Assembly (NCBI GenBank): GCA_030648495.1 | Contig: JAUSHV010000033.1 | Span: forward strand, 1 to 33,248 | Origin: a bacterium | GTDB taxonomy: Bacteria; Patescibacteriota; Minisyncoccia; UBA11713; 2-01-FULL-45-33 | Direction: 5' to 3' | Length of the DNA stretch: 33,248 nt | Shown here: positions 23,688-29,170 of the stretch, piece by piece | Position numbering within the stretch: the stretch's first letter is position 1 | Layout: each line of letters begins with the position of its first letter | Notes under the pieces: generated by a model | The model's database searches: none | What the model was told of the DNA's origin: nothing | Seen by the model: the letters and a program-made list of their open reading frames with translations, nothing else | Program-made: the position numbers and the translations under genes

Positions 23688-23819
23688 AACGCACAGTTAA
23701 AATTATAAAATAGAACGCTTGAACACGACGGGATGAGAACCGCGGGCCGCAGGCACCGAAGAGGTGCTGTAGGTTTCGAGCCGTAGCAACGGCGAGAGGC
23801 GAATCCCGGTGGGAGCAAA
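23688..23819 (+). mobile_element. Small tRNA-targeting element, copy 1 (at tRNA-Glu)
   Basis: The 3' end of tRNA-Glu (23670-23689, starting at the T-loop C) is repeated exactly at 23800-23819, 130 bp downstream. Between the copies lies an AT-rich spacer and then a conserved core (23730-23807) that recurs next to tRNA-Val(TAC) (27264-27337). The tRNA is left intact, as in site-specific integration at tRNA 3' ends. No integrase or open frame is encoded, so the element is non-autonomous. Its mechanism is unknown. Confidence 0.7.
23730..23807 (+). ncRNA. Conserved structured core, copy 1
   Basis: A closing stem GGGAT/ATCCC, then the conserved AACCGCGGGCCGCAGG, hairpin 1 GCACC-GAAGA-GGTGC (23753-23767), conserved GTAGGTTTCGAG, hairpin 2 GCCGT-AGCA-ACGGC (23780-23793) and GAGAGGC. 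Against copy 2 at 27264-27337, hairpin 1 keeps its loop while its pairs change from A-T to G-C, and hairpin 2 changes at several pairs yet stays paired. This pattern supports an RNA (or single-stranded DNA) structure. Expression is not shown. Confidence 0.65.
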
Positions 23820-23824
23820 AATTT

Positions 23825-24031
23825 ATGGAAATACCATCAAAAAAAGACCAAATTTCTTTTGAAGAATTGCAATCGTTTATAAATGATCCCGCCTTGGATT
23901 TACCCGAGCTAAGAAGAGATATGTCAAAAGAAGAAAATATCCGCTGGCTTGTGAGAAATATTTTAATTCAAAATGGCGATAAAGTATCAGAAGAGCATTA
24001 TAAGGCCCTGGGCGCTTTGCTTAAAAAATAA
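23825..24031 (+). CDS. Small acidic/basic helical protein, unknown
   Basis: A 68-residue soluble protein (MEIPSKKDQISFEELQSFINDPALDLPELRRDMSKEENIRWLVRNILIQNGDKVSEEHYKALGALLKK) of mostly helical character, with no membrane segment or known motif. It begins 5 nt after the second copy of the tRNA-Glu 3' end. No Shine-Dalgarno sequence is present. Well-balanced residue use and a proper length argue for a real gene, but no family is recognised. Confidence 0.6.
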   Translation: MEIPSKKDQISFEELQSFINDPALDLPELRRDMSKEENIRWLVRNILIQNGDKVSEEHYKALGALLKK

Positions 24032-24069
24032 TCTGAAGCATTTCTTCCGATATTTGCAATGGGAGAAAT

Positions 24070-24075
24070 TATAAT
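24070..24075 (+). promoter_or_regulatory. -10 element of tRNA-Val(GAC)
   Basis: TATAAT, 20 nt before the tRNA 5' end. No convincing -35 is seen. Confidence 0.4.
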
Positions 24076-24095
24076 CAATAATTTAAGTAATATTT

Positions 24096-24167
24096 GCGCC
24101 CATAGCTCAGTGGTAGAGCGTTCCCTTGACATGGGAAAGGTCTGAGGTCCGATCCCTCATGGGCGCA
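24096..24167 (+). tRNA. tRNA-Val(GAC)
   Basis: A 72-nt cloverleaf: acceptor GCGCCCA/TGGGCGC, D-arm GCTCAGTGGTAGAGC, anticodon loop TTGACAT (anticodon GAC), T-arm TGAGG/CCTCA and discriminator A. CCA follows directly (24168-24170), so the 3' end is encoded, unlike in most tRNAs of this window. Confidence 0.94.
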
Positions 24168-24187
24168 CCAGATAAAAATATAAATAA

Positions 24188-24514
24188 ATGGAAACAATTT
24201 CTTACGAAGAATTTAAAAAGATTGATTTAAGGGTCGCGAAAATTTTAACCGCCGAAAGGGTTGAGGGCTCTGATAAATTGTTGAAGCTTGTGGTTTCGCT
24301 TGGCGAAGAGGAGAGGCAAATTGTTGCGGGTATCGGGAAAGTCTATTTGCCGGAAGATTTGGTGGGTAAGGAAATAGTAGTAGTTGCGAATCTTGAGCCG
24401 AGAAAATTGTTGGGACTGGAATCGCAGGGGATGCTTCTTGCCGCTGATGCGGAAGATGGTCCGATTTTGCTGGCGCCGGACAAAGAGTCTCCGCCGGGAA
24501 GTATTATAAAATAA
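24188..24514 (+). CDS. Stand-alone tRNA-binding OB-fold protein (MetRS C-terminal-like)
   Basis: A 108-residue tRNA_bind domain: METISYEEFKKIDLRVAKILTAERVEGSDKLLKLVVSLGEEERQIVAGIGKVYLPEDLVGKEIVVVANLEPRKLLGLESQGMLLAA. This closely follows the C-terminal domain of bacterial MetRS and the CsaA/Trbp111 proteins, which bind the tRNA elbow. No catalytic domain is attached. It could act in trans for MetRS or as a tRNA chaperone. It starts 18 nt after the encoded CCA of tRNA-Val and ends just before a terminator. Confidence 0.9.
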   Translation: METISYEEFKKIDLRVAKILTAERVEGSDKLLKLVVSLGEEERQIVAGIGKVYLPEDLVGKEIVVVANLEPRKLLGLESQGMLLAADAEDGPILLAPDKESPPGSIIK

Positions 24515-24516
24515 AA

Positions 24517-24539
24517 CCCGCCAGAATGACTCTGTCGGG
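24517..24539. terminator. Terminator between convergent genes
   Basis: Stem CCCGCCAGA / TCTGTCGGG with one mismatch pair. On the minus strand it is followed by TTTTATTTT, so it mainly serves the HAD gene ending at 24551. Confidence 0.65.
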
Positions 24540-24550
24540 CTGGTCCCCGC

Positions 24551-25186
24551 TTACTTTGCGGGGAAATGTTTGTCTAAGAATTTTAGAAATTGTTCGTGAT
24601 TGCGCTTTCTATTAATTTTGTAAAGAAAACAAGCGTCTCGGTCATAGCCGATTTTAACAGCCGCTTCTATATTATATGGCTGGTCATCTACAAAACAGGC
24701 GTCGCTTGGTGAAAAACCGAATACGCTTGAAGCGTGCGTGAATGGCGTGCCATTTCTTTTTAAAGAATGAATATCGTGCGACAAGACAAATTGGTCAACG
24801 CCATCCTTCCTAAAAAGCGGGAAAATCAGCGTGTATTGTATGGTTGTTTGAGAAAACATAAAGTGATTGTTGTCGGTGATGCATACAAGATTTACGCCGC
24901 GCTGTTTTAAATCGGCAAGAGCGTGGTACATCGGCATATGGATTCCGTTAAGACATAGCGAATAGGCTCCGACAAAGTTTTCCCAGAGCACTTCACCCGA
25001 AAAAAATCCGTCTTTTTTCATATGCTGGTAAAGCGACCAAAGATGGAGCTCGTCTGTGTCGTGTTTTGTTATGCTGGAGTCAACAAAATCTTTTATTTTC
25101 TCTTTTTTTATCAAATCAGCAACAGGCTTACCGGTGAATTCAATGAGCACATTTCCTAAATCAACACATAAAACTTTCTTTGCCAT
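24551..25186 (-). CDS. HAD-superfamily hydrolase-like protein
   Basis: A 211-residue haloacid-dehalogenase-type protein. Motif I is DLGNVLIEF (nucleophile Asp near residue 9; the usual second Asp is replaced by Gly, as in the DLGxV subgroup). Motif II is CITDNN, a Lys/Arg-rich motif III region is HSLKRNGTPF, and motif IV is ACFVDDQPYNIEAA. The helical cap lies between about 25 and 90. The loss of the acid/base Asp in motif I suggests weak or changed phosphatase activity. Substrate unknown. It is divergent to the pseudouridine synthase, with 32 nt between. Confidence 0.82.
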   Translation of the reverse strand: MAKKVLCVDLGNVLIEFTGKPVADLIKKEKIKDFVDSSITKHDTDELHLWSLYQHMKKDGFFSGEVLWENFVGAYSLCLNGIHMPMYHALADLKQRGVNLVCITDNNHFMFSQTTIQYTLIFPLFRKDGVDQFVLSHDIHSLKRNGTPFTHASSVFGFSPSDACFVDDQPYNIEAAVKIGYDRDACFLYKINRKRNHEQFLKFLDKHFPAK

Positions 25187-25218
25187 TTTTATTGCTCTAA
25201 TTCTTTTATAAGGTTAGC

Positions 25219-25893
25219 ATGAGAGTAATGAGTGCGCAACTGGAAATAATATATGAAGATGATAATTTAGCAGCGGTAAATAAACCATGTGGCGTAATTT
25301 TTGACTGGGCTTTGGGGCAAAGACCAGATTTTTTGCCGGTTCACCGCCTGGACAAAGATACTTCAGGTATAATTCTATTTGCAAAAAATATCGAAACCCA
25401 GGAATATTTAAGAAAACTATTTCAAAATCATGAGATTAAAAAAACCTATTTAACTTTAGTTGTTGGGGAAGTTAAAGATCGCGAAGGAAAAATTGATCTA
25501 GCGATTGGCAGGAGCAAAAAAACTCCTTTAAAGCGCGTGGCGATAGGAGAGCAGAGAGGAAAGATCAGGGAGGCTGTTACTGAATATCGAGTCATCAAAC
25601 GGTTTGATGACTCGACCCGCCTGAATGTGAAAGCTTTCGGCGGGCTTACGCTTGTTGAAGCCTATCCTAAAACCGGACGGACTCATCAAATCCGTTCGCA
25701 TTTTGCAGCCATCGGCCATCCGGTGGTCTGCGATAAGCTTTACGCTGGCAAAAAATTTATTTGCCCTGCGGGGCTTACGCGCCAATTTTTGCATGCTGCC
25801 GCGATTGAGTTTACTCTCCAATCAGGCTCAAGGTTAAGATTGGAAGCCGATTTGCCGGAAGATTTGGAAGCAGTGTTAAAGCAGAACCAATGA
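25219..25893 (+). CDS. RluA-family pseudouridine synthase
   Basis: A 224-residue rRNA or tRNA pseudouridine synthase lacking the N-terminal S4 domain. The catalytic Asp45 lies in VHRLDKDTSGIILFAK. The family segments NKPCGV, KTYLTLVVGEV, LVEAYPKTGRTHQIRSHFAAIGHPVVCDKLYAG and RQFLHAAAIEF are all present. Start choice is open between ATG 25219 and ATG 25228; AAGG lies 5 nt before the first. The target uridine cannot be told from sequence. It ends in a stem-forming sequence that leads toward rplS. Confidence 0.92.
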   Translation: MRVMSAQLEIIYEDDNLAAVNKPCGVIFDWALGQRPDFLPVHRLDKDTSGIILFAKNIETQEYLRKLFQNHEIKKTYLTLVVGEVKDREGKIDLAIGRSKKTPLKRVAIGEQRGKIREAVTEYRVIKRFDDSTRLNVKAFGGLTLVEAYPKTGRTHQIRSHFAAIGHPVVCDKLYAGKKFICPAGLTRQFLHAAAIEFTLQSGSRLRLEADLPEDLEAVLKQNQ

Positions 25894-26000
25894 GACTCTG
25901 AACTGGTTTTGCTCAAGCAAGTTGAGTAATTTTTGAGCTCATTCTCGCCCCGCAGTTGCGGGGCTCCGAAGGTTCAGAGGCCTCACAAATCGCTCAAAAA
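25892..26000 (+). ncRNA. Structured intergenic region between the pseudouridine synthase and rplS
   Basis: Outer stem CTCTGAAC (25896-25903) with GTTCAGAG (25972-25979), extended by GAG (25892-25894) and CTC (25982-25984). Inside are a hairpin CTCAA/TTGAG (25912-25926) and a strong GC hairpin GCCCCGC/GCGGGGC (25947-25964), giving a three-way junction. A competing 9-bp pairing exists: TTTTTGAGC (25930-25938) with GCTCAAAAA (25992-26000). It may be a terminator region, an rplS control element or a small RNA. It lies upstream of the rplS -10, so an rplS leader role would need a longer transcript. Confidence 0.4.
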
Positions 26001-26029
26001 CCACTCACCTTGCCTTCGCTAAAAACCCG

Positions 26030-26038
26030 TGCTAATCT
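26030..26038 (+). promoter_or_regulatory. Extended -10 promoter of rplS
   Basis: TGCTAATCT ends 6 nt before ATG 26045, predicting a leaderless rplS transcript. Confidence 0.5.
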
Positions 26039-26044
26039 TTCCCC

Positions 26045-26482
26045 ATGCCGACATTAAATTTAATCTATTCTCCGGTTAACTCCGAAACCCGCAAAAATCT
26101 GGATTTTCGCGCGGGAGATACGGTACGGGTATACCAAAAAGTAAAAGAAGGGGATAAAACCCGCCTCCAGGCCTTTGAGGGCCTTGTTCTTTCCCGCAAA
26201 CATGGAGCCGAGCCAGGGGCTACATTTACTCTCCGCAAAATAATAAGCGGCGTTGGCGTTGAAAGAATATTCCCATTGTATTCGCCGGATATCGACAAGA
26301 TAGAGATAAAGTCGCGCGCGAAATATAAACGCGCCAAGCTTTATTATGTCCGTGAAAGAGCCGCGCGGGATATCCGCAAAAAAATGAAATCAGTCCGCGT
26401 CAGCTTCGCTGAAGCGCGCCGCGCCGAAATCGCCGCGAAAGAAGCGGCAGAGGCGCCGAAGGAGAAAGCGGAAAAAGAATAA
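26045..26482 (+). CDS. rplS: 50S ribosomal protein bL19
   Basis: A 145-residue L19 located at the 30S-50S interface. The core is canonical: [94 protein letters not shown]. It carries an additional Ala/Glu/Lys-rich tail (about 118-145), longer than the roughly 115-residue E. coli protein. The usual partners rpsP, rimM and trmD are not adjacent. There is no Shine-Dalgarno sequence; the -10 lies 6 nt upstream. Confidence 0.96.
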   Translation: MPTLNLIYSPVNSETRKNLDFRAGDTVRVYQKVKEGDKTRLQAFEGLVLSRKHGAEPGATFTLRKIISGVGVERIFPLYSPDIDKIEIKSRAKYKRAKLYYVRERAARDIRKKMKSVRVSFAEARRAEIAAKEAAEAPKEKAEKE

Positions 26483-26528
26483 ATTTGCTAGACGCAACCT
26501 CTTTAACGCATTAAGATTAAATCATCAT

Positions 26529-26612
26529 GCGCGGGTGGCGAAATTGGCAGACGCACTACCTTGAGGTGGTAGCGGGGGCAACCCCTTGGAGGTTCAAATC
26601 CTCTCCCGCGCA
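26529..26612 (+). tRNA. tRNA-Leu(GAG)
   Basis: An 84-nt class II tRNA: acceptor GCGCGGG/CCCGCGC, anticodon loop TTGAGGT (anticodon GAG), long variable arm GGGG-GCAA-CCCC, T-arm GGAGG-TTCAAAT-CCTCT and discriminator A. CCA is not encoded. Confidence 0.93.
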
Positions 26613-26643
26613 AAAACATAGGCAAACAATTTAAAGGAAAAAT

Positions 26644-26670
26644 AGCCCTCGAAAATTATTTCAGGGTTTT
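26644..26670 (+). terminator. Terminator after tRNA-Leu
   Basis: Stem AGCCCT / AGGGTT (one G-T pair) with a 13-nt loop, continued by T residues. It lies just before the apt promoter. Confidence 0.5.
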
Positions 26671-26676
26671 TAGTTA

Positions 26677-26682
26677 TATAAT
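26677..26682 (+). promoter_or_regulatory. -10 element of apt
   Basis: TATAAT with 6 nt before ATG 26689, giving a predicted leaderless transcript. No Shine-Dalgarno sequence. Confidence 0.65.
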
Positions 26683-26688
26683 GTATAT

Positions 26689-27210
26689 ATGGACAACTAC
26701 CCGAACCTTAAGGCTAAAATTAGGGAAATCAATGATTTTCCTACCCCCGGAGTTCATTTTAAGGACATTACCCCTCTTCTTGAGGATCCGGTGACTTTTT
26801 GCGAAGCGATAGACGGTATCGCCGGTTTTTTTAAAGATAAAAAAATTGATAAAGTAGTCGGAATAGACGCCCGCGGATTTTTACTTGCATCCGCGGTTGC
26901 CTATCTTTTGAAAGCAGGAATGGTTGTCGTAAGAAAAAAAGGAAAATTGCCTTGGGATAAAATTTTACGCGAGCACGATTTGGAATATGGCAAGGGTTCT
27001 TTGGAGATGCATATAGATTCGATTAAGAAAGGAGAGCGCGTTTTAATAGTCGACGATGTTTTGGCAACCGGAGGGACGGCGGAGGCGGCGATTAAGTTGG
27101 CGGAAGAATTGGGAGGCAAGATTGTCGGCATTGCTGTTTTGCTCGAGCTCCCGATGGGTGGGCAAGAAAAATTGAAGAACTACAATATAAAATCGCTCAT
27201 AAAATATTAG
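26689..27210 (+). CDS. apt: Adenine phosphoribosyltransferase
   Basis: Salvages adenine: adenine plus PRPP gives AMP and pyrophosphate. The 173 residues carry the family signatures IREINDFPTPGVHFKDITPLLEDP, VVGIDARGFLLASAVAYLL, VVVRKKGKLPW (Apt flexible loop) and the PRPP-binding VLIVDDVLATGGTAEAA. Length matches the family. Salvage fits an organism that may depend on external purines (inference). It is a single gene with its own -10 and is followed by the tRNA-Val-linked element. Confidence 0.96.
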   Translation: MDNYPNLKAKIREINDFPTPGVHFKDITPLLEDPVTFCEAIDGIAGFFKDKKIDKVVGIDARGFLLASAVAYLLKAGMVVVRKKGKLPWDKILREHDLEYGKGSLEMHIDSIKKGERVLIVDDVLATGGTAEAAIKLAEELGGKIVGIAVLLELPMGGQEKLKNYNIKSLIKY

Positions 27211-27263
27211 GATGTGTAATACACCAGACTTTTAAAAACTATATAAAATGGTGCGCGATGTAG

Positions 27264-27337
27264 GGATTGCCTCTCACTTCTGTTGAAGCTCGAAACCTAC
27301 GGCGCCTCTTCGGCGCCTGCGGCCCGCGGTTCAATCC
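27264..27337 (-). ncRNA. Conserved structured core, copy 2
   Basis: On the minus strand: closing stem GGATT/AATCC, conserved AACCGCGGGCCGCAGG, hairpin 1 GGCGCC-GAAGA-GGCGCC (27317-27301), conserved GTAGGTTTCGAG, hairpin 2 GCTTC-AACA-GAAGT (27289-27276) and GAGAGGC. Compared with copy 1 at 23730-23807, changes in the hairpins are compensatory. A true promoter for it is not evident. Confidence 0.65.
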
Positions 27338-27351
27338 TCTAAACCAAACTC

Positions 27352-27398
27352 TTGGAAATAAAAAATACCTCCATAAATGGAAGTATTTTTATTTCCAA
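27352..27398 (-). terminator. Long hairpin after the tRNA-Phe/tRNA-Val unit
   Basis: An inverted repeat of about 20 bp (TTGGAAATAAAAA... pairing with ...TTTTTATTTCCAA) with a small loop and T-rich arms. It follows the tRNA-Val 3' end by 2 nt on the minus strand and can act as a terminator of the tRNA unit. It may alternatively be part of the inserted element. Confidence 0.6.
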
Positions 27399-27400
27399 TG

Positions 27401-27472
27401 TGCGCGATGTAGGGATTGAACCTACGACCTACCCGGTGTAAACGGGTCGCTCTGCCACTGAGCTAATCGCGC
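27401..27472 (-). tRNA. tRNA-Val(TAC)
   Basis: A 72-nt cloverleaf on the minus strand: acceptor GCGCGAT/ATCGCGC, D-arm GCTCAGTGGCAGAGC, anticodon loop TTTACAC (anticodon TAC), T-arm GTAGG-TTCAATC-CCTAC and discriminator A. CCA is not encoded. It follows tRNA-Phe by 9 nt in the same unit. Confidence 0.94.
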
Positions 27473-27481
27473 AGTATTTTT

Positions 27482-27553
27482 TGCCGCGGGGGTGAATCGA
27501 ACACCCGACACGACGCTCTTCAGGCGTCTGCTCTACCACTGAGCTACCACGGC
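27482..27553 (-). tRNA. tRNA-Phe(GAA)
   Basis: A 72-nt cloverleaf on the minus strand: acceptor GCCGTGG/CCGCGGC, anticodon loop CTGAAGA (anticodon GAA), T-arm GGGTG-TTCGATT-CACCC and discriminator A. CCA is not encoded. A -10-like TAATAT lies about 12 nt upstream. Confidence 0.94.
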
Positions 27554-27599
27554 ATCTTTCAATCAATATTAAAATATACTAGCAAAAAAACAGGATTTA

Positions 27600-27608
27600 T
27601 GCTATATT
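27600..27608 (+). promoter_or_regulatory. Extended -10 promoter of the 27616 gene
   Basis: TGCTATATT ends 7 nt before ATG 27616, giving a predicted leaderless transcript. It is divergent from the tRNA-Phe promoter region. Confidence 0.6.
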
Positions 27609-27615
27609 TCCATTC

Positions 27616-28185
27616 ATGATGACGGAGTATCGTGGCCATGAAGAAAATTCAGGAAAATTAAATGAACATTTTACTTTGGGTGAAATTAACCCTACGCCGG
27701 AGTATCTTAAAGAGCTCAAAGATGTTCAGAAAAAAAACGGTTATGTTTCTTATGAAGACTCGCTTCATTTGGTAAGAAAATTTAGTCCGTATGACCCGAT
27801 AAATCCCGCGAAGCCGTTTCTGAATGATTTGAGGATTGAATTTATTGATGCCCTGGGTTTCACAAAGGACGAGGACATGGATAGGATAAAAATTTTTACG
27901 GCGGTAGGTTCGCCGCTGGATCATTGGCACGGCGCGGATGTTTTTATCGAGATTGAAAACGAAAACCACAGAGGGTCTTATATTGTAATGTTTGACCTAA
28001 AAACCGACGCGAAAGTAGAGTCTGAAATAAAAAGAAATAATCTCCACGACCTGAAAGCGCATGTTTTGATTTATGATATTCCCGATAGCCGGGAAGATAA
28101 TAAAAAATATTTAGTGAGAATGGGAGAAATAGGTGAGGAGGCAGCCGAAGTTTTCAGAAAGATGGAGAATAGAGCCGCTGCTTAA
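27616..28185 (+). CDS. Unknown soluble protein, possible nuclease-like fold
   Basis: A 189-residue acidic protein without signal or membrane segment. The middle part, SPLDHWHGADVFIEIENENHRGSYIVMFDLKTDAKVESEIK, has a D...ExE...DxK arrangement as in PD-(D/E)xK enzymes, where an acidic cluster precedes a strand ending in D-x-K. This is a weak pattern match, not an assignment. The N-terminal 70 residues are helical and the C-terminus ends in a helix (EEAAEVFRKMENR). It has its own -10 element and ends 10 nt before tRNA-His. No family is recognised. Confidence 0.72.
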   Translation: MMTEYRGHEENSGKLNEHFTLGEINPTPEYLKELKDVQKKNGYVSYEDSLHLVRKFSPYDPINPAKPFLNDLRIEFIDALGFTKDEDMDRIKIFTAVGSPLDHWHGADVFIEIENENHRGSYIVMFDLKTDAKVESEIKRNNLHDLKAHVLIYDIPDSREDNKKYLVRMGEIGEEAAEVFRKMENRAAA

Positions 28186-28195
28186 AAAATAATAT

Positions 28196-28267
28196 GGTGC
28201 CTATAGCTTAGTGGTAAAGCACCGCTCTGTGGCAGCGGTCACAAGGGTCCGATTCCCTTTAGGCACC
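28196..28267 (+). tRNA. tRNA-His(GTG)
   Basis: Cloverleaf with the His-specific additional G at -1 (28196) facing C73 (28267): acceptor GTGCCTA/TAGGCAC, anticodon loop CTGTGGC (anticodon GTG), T-arm AAGGG-TCCGATT-CCCTT. CCA follows (28268-28270) and is encoded. Confidence 0.93.
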
Positions 28268-28275
28268 CCACATTG

Positions 28276-28307
28276 ACAAAATAGCGCATATGCGCTATTT
28301 TGTTTTT
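28276..28307 (+). terminator. Terminator after tRNA-His
   Basis: A 28-nt perfect palindrome (28276-28303; arms ACAAAATAGCGC and GCGCTATTTTGT around a central ATAT) followed by T residues. Confidence 0.85.
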
Positions 28308-28331
28308 AGGAATTTTGTACGGATGATATAA

Positions 28332-28565
28332 ATGGATATTAGCTTGATCGGCGCTTTGAGCGTCAATGAGTTGGCGGATTTTATAAACCATTTAGGCGAA
28401 GGCACTCTCGAAGAATTACGCAAAGAAAAATGGTTTCATCACGTAGAAAAACTTGTTCCTAAAGATATTAATACTGAAACAGTTCACACTTTGTGGGTTT
28501 TGCTGATAAATGTTCATAGCGAGCGCTATATGGCGGAAGTCACGAAGAAACGAAAAACAAAATAA
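28332..28565 (+). CDS. Small helical protein, unknown
   Basis: A 77-residue protein (MDISLIGALSVNELADFINHLGEGTLEELRKEKWFHHVEKLVPKDINTETVHTLWVLLINVHSERYMAEVTKKRKTK) with amphipathic helices and a basic tail, no membrane segment. It stands alone between two terminators (28276-28307 and 28564-28590), so it is probably a single-gene transcript. No Shine-Dalgarno sequence is visible; AT-rich sequence precedes the ATG. No family is recognised. Confidence 0.65.
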   Translation: MDISLIGALSVNELADFINHLGEGTLEELRKEKWFHHVEKLVPKDINTETVHTLWVLLINVHSERYMAEVTKKRKTK

Positions 28566-28590
28566 CCGACTGGAACAGCCAGCGGTTTTT
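28564..28590 (+). terminator. Terminator after the 77-residue gene
   Basis: Stem AACCG-CTGG / CCAG-CGGTT with a one-base bulge, followed by T residues; it begins at the stop codon. Confidence 0.75.
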
Positions 28591-28616
28591 CTTTTTGTCT
28601 CACAAAGGTTGTAACC

Positions 28617-28625
28617 TGCTATAAT
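28617..28625 (+). promoter_or_regulatory. Extended -10 promoter of the GNAT gene
   Basis: TGCTATAAT ends 6 nt before ATG 28632, giving a predicted leaderless transcript. No Shine-Dalgarno sequence. Confidence 0.7.
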
Positions 28626-28631
28626 TGCGGT

Positions 28632-29135
28632 ATGGAAATTAGGGAAGCAACTACAAAAGAATGGAAACAAGTTCGGGATTTATATCTGGCGCTTCTAAAA
28701 AATGATCCGGAGGCTTTTGTTGATCAATATGATGAGATAGCGGCACTTTCCGAAGAAAGATGGATAAGAGGCTTGGAAAATAAAGACGCAAAGGTGTTTG
28801 TTGCGGTTGAAAATGACAAATTTATCGGGATGGGGCGTATTAATTTTTATAAAGAACTTCCGGGGATTCCGGTTTTGCATAAGCTCGGAGTACTTTCGGA
28901 ATATCGTGGGCAGGGAATAGCTAGAAAATTAGTGAAGGCAAGAGAAGAATGGGCAAAATCTATGGGCGCGCACAAAGTCCGCTTGGGTATTATAGCTGAC
29001 AGGCTAAAGACTATAGAATTTTCAAAAAAGAATGGCTATAAGATTATGGAGACTCTGCGGAATCGCGCGCAAATAAAAGATGGCACATGGGTTGATGTTG
29101 TTTTTATGGAGAAAGATTTGAGCGCGGAAAGATAG
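28632..29135 (+). CDS. GNAT-family N-acetyltransferase
   Basis: A 167-residue acetyl-CoA-dependent transferase. The acetyl-CoA motif A reads HKLGVLSEYRGQGIARKLVKAREEWAKSMG (V...RGxGIA), preceded by strands FVAVENDKFIGMGRINF and followed by VRLGIIADRLKTIEFSKKNGYKIMETLRNRA, the usual motif B with an Asn/Tyr-rich end. The substrate (protein, amine or antibiotic) cannot be told. It has its own -10 element and is followed by a GAF gene after 41 nt. Confidence 0.92.
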   Translation: MEIREATTKEWKQVRDLYLALLKNDPEAFVDQYDEIAALSEERWIRGLENKDAKVFVAVENDKFIGMGRINFYKELPGIPVLHKLGVLSEYRGQGIARKLVKAREEWAKSMGAHKVRLGIIADRLKTIEFSKKNGYKIMETLRNRAQIKDGTWVDVVFMEKDLSAER

Positions 29136-29164
29136 AGATATGGGCACTCGCATACAAAATAAGG

Positions 29165-29170
29165 TATACT
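29165..29170 (+). promoter_or_regulatory. -10 element of the GAF gene
   Basis: TATACT with 6 nt before ATG 29177, giving a predicted leaderless transcript. Confidence 0.55.

Larger units (their letters stand above)
27251..27400 (-). mobile_element. Small tRNA-targeting element, copy 2 (at tRNA-Val(TAC))
   Basis: The 3' end of tRNA-Val(TAC) (27400-27418 on the plus strand) is repeated at 27251-27269, 149 bp away. The interval holds a long hairpin next to the tRNA (27352-27398) and then the same conserved core as next to tRNA-Glu. The duplication begins at the same T-loop position in both. The far copy continues with ACCA, whereas the intact tRNA gene continues with ACAT and has no CCA. Confidence 0.7.

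Noticed and set aside
23730-23807. HDV-like or hammerhead self-cleaving ribozyme as identity of the conserved core
   Set aside because: The 3' GGCGAAT resembles the HDV J4/2 segment, but no P1 pairing could be placed; the hammerhead CTGATGA and GAAA boxes are absent.
23800-23819. Second tRNA-Glu gene
   Set aside because: Only the 3' part from the T-loop onward is present; there is no D-arm or anticodon arm in the preceding core.
25947-25964. GC hairpin as a standard rho-independent terminator of the pseudouridine synthase gene
   Set aside because: It is not followed by a T-run, and it sits inside a larger paired structure.
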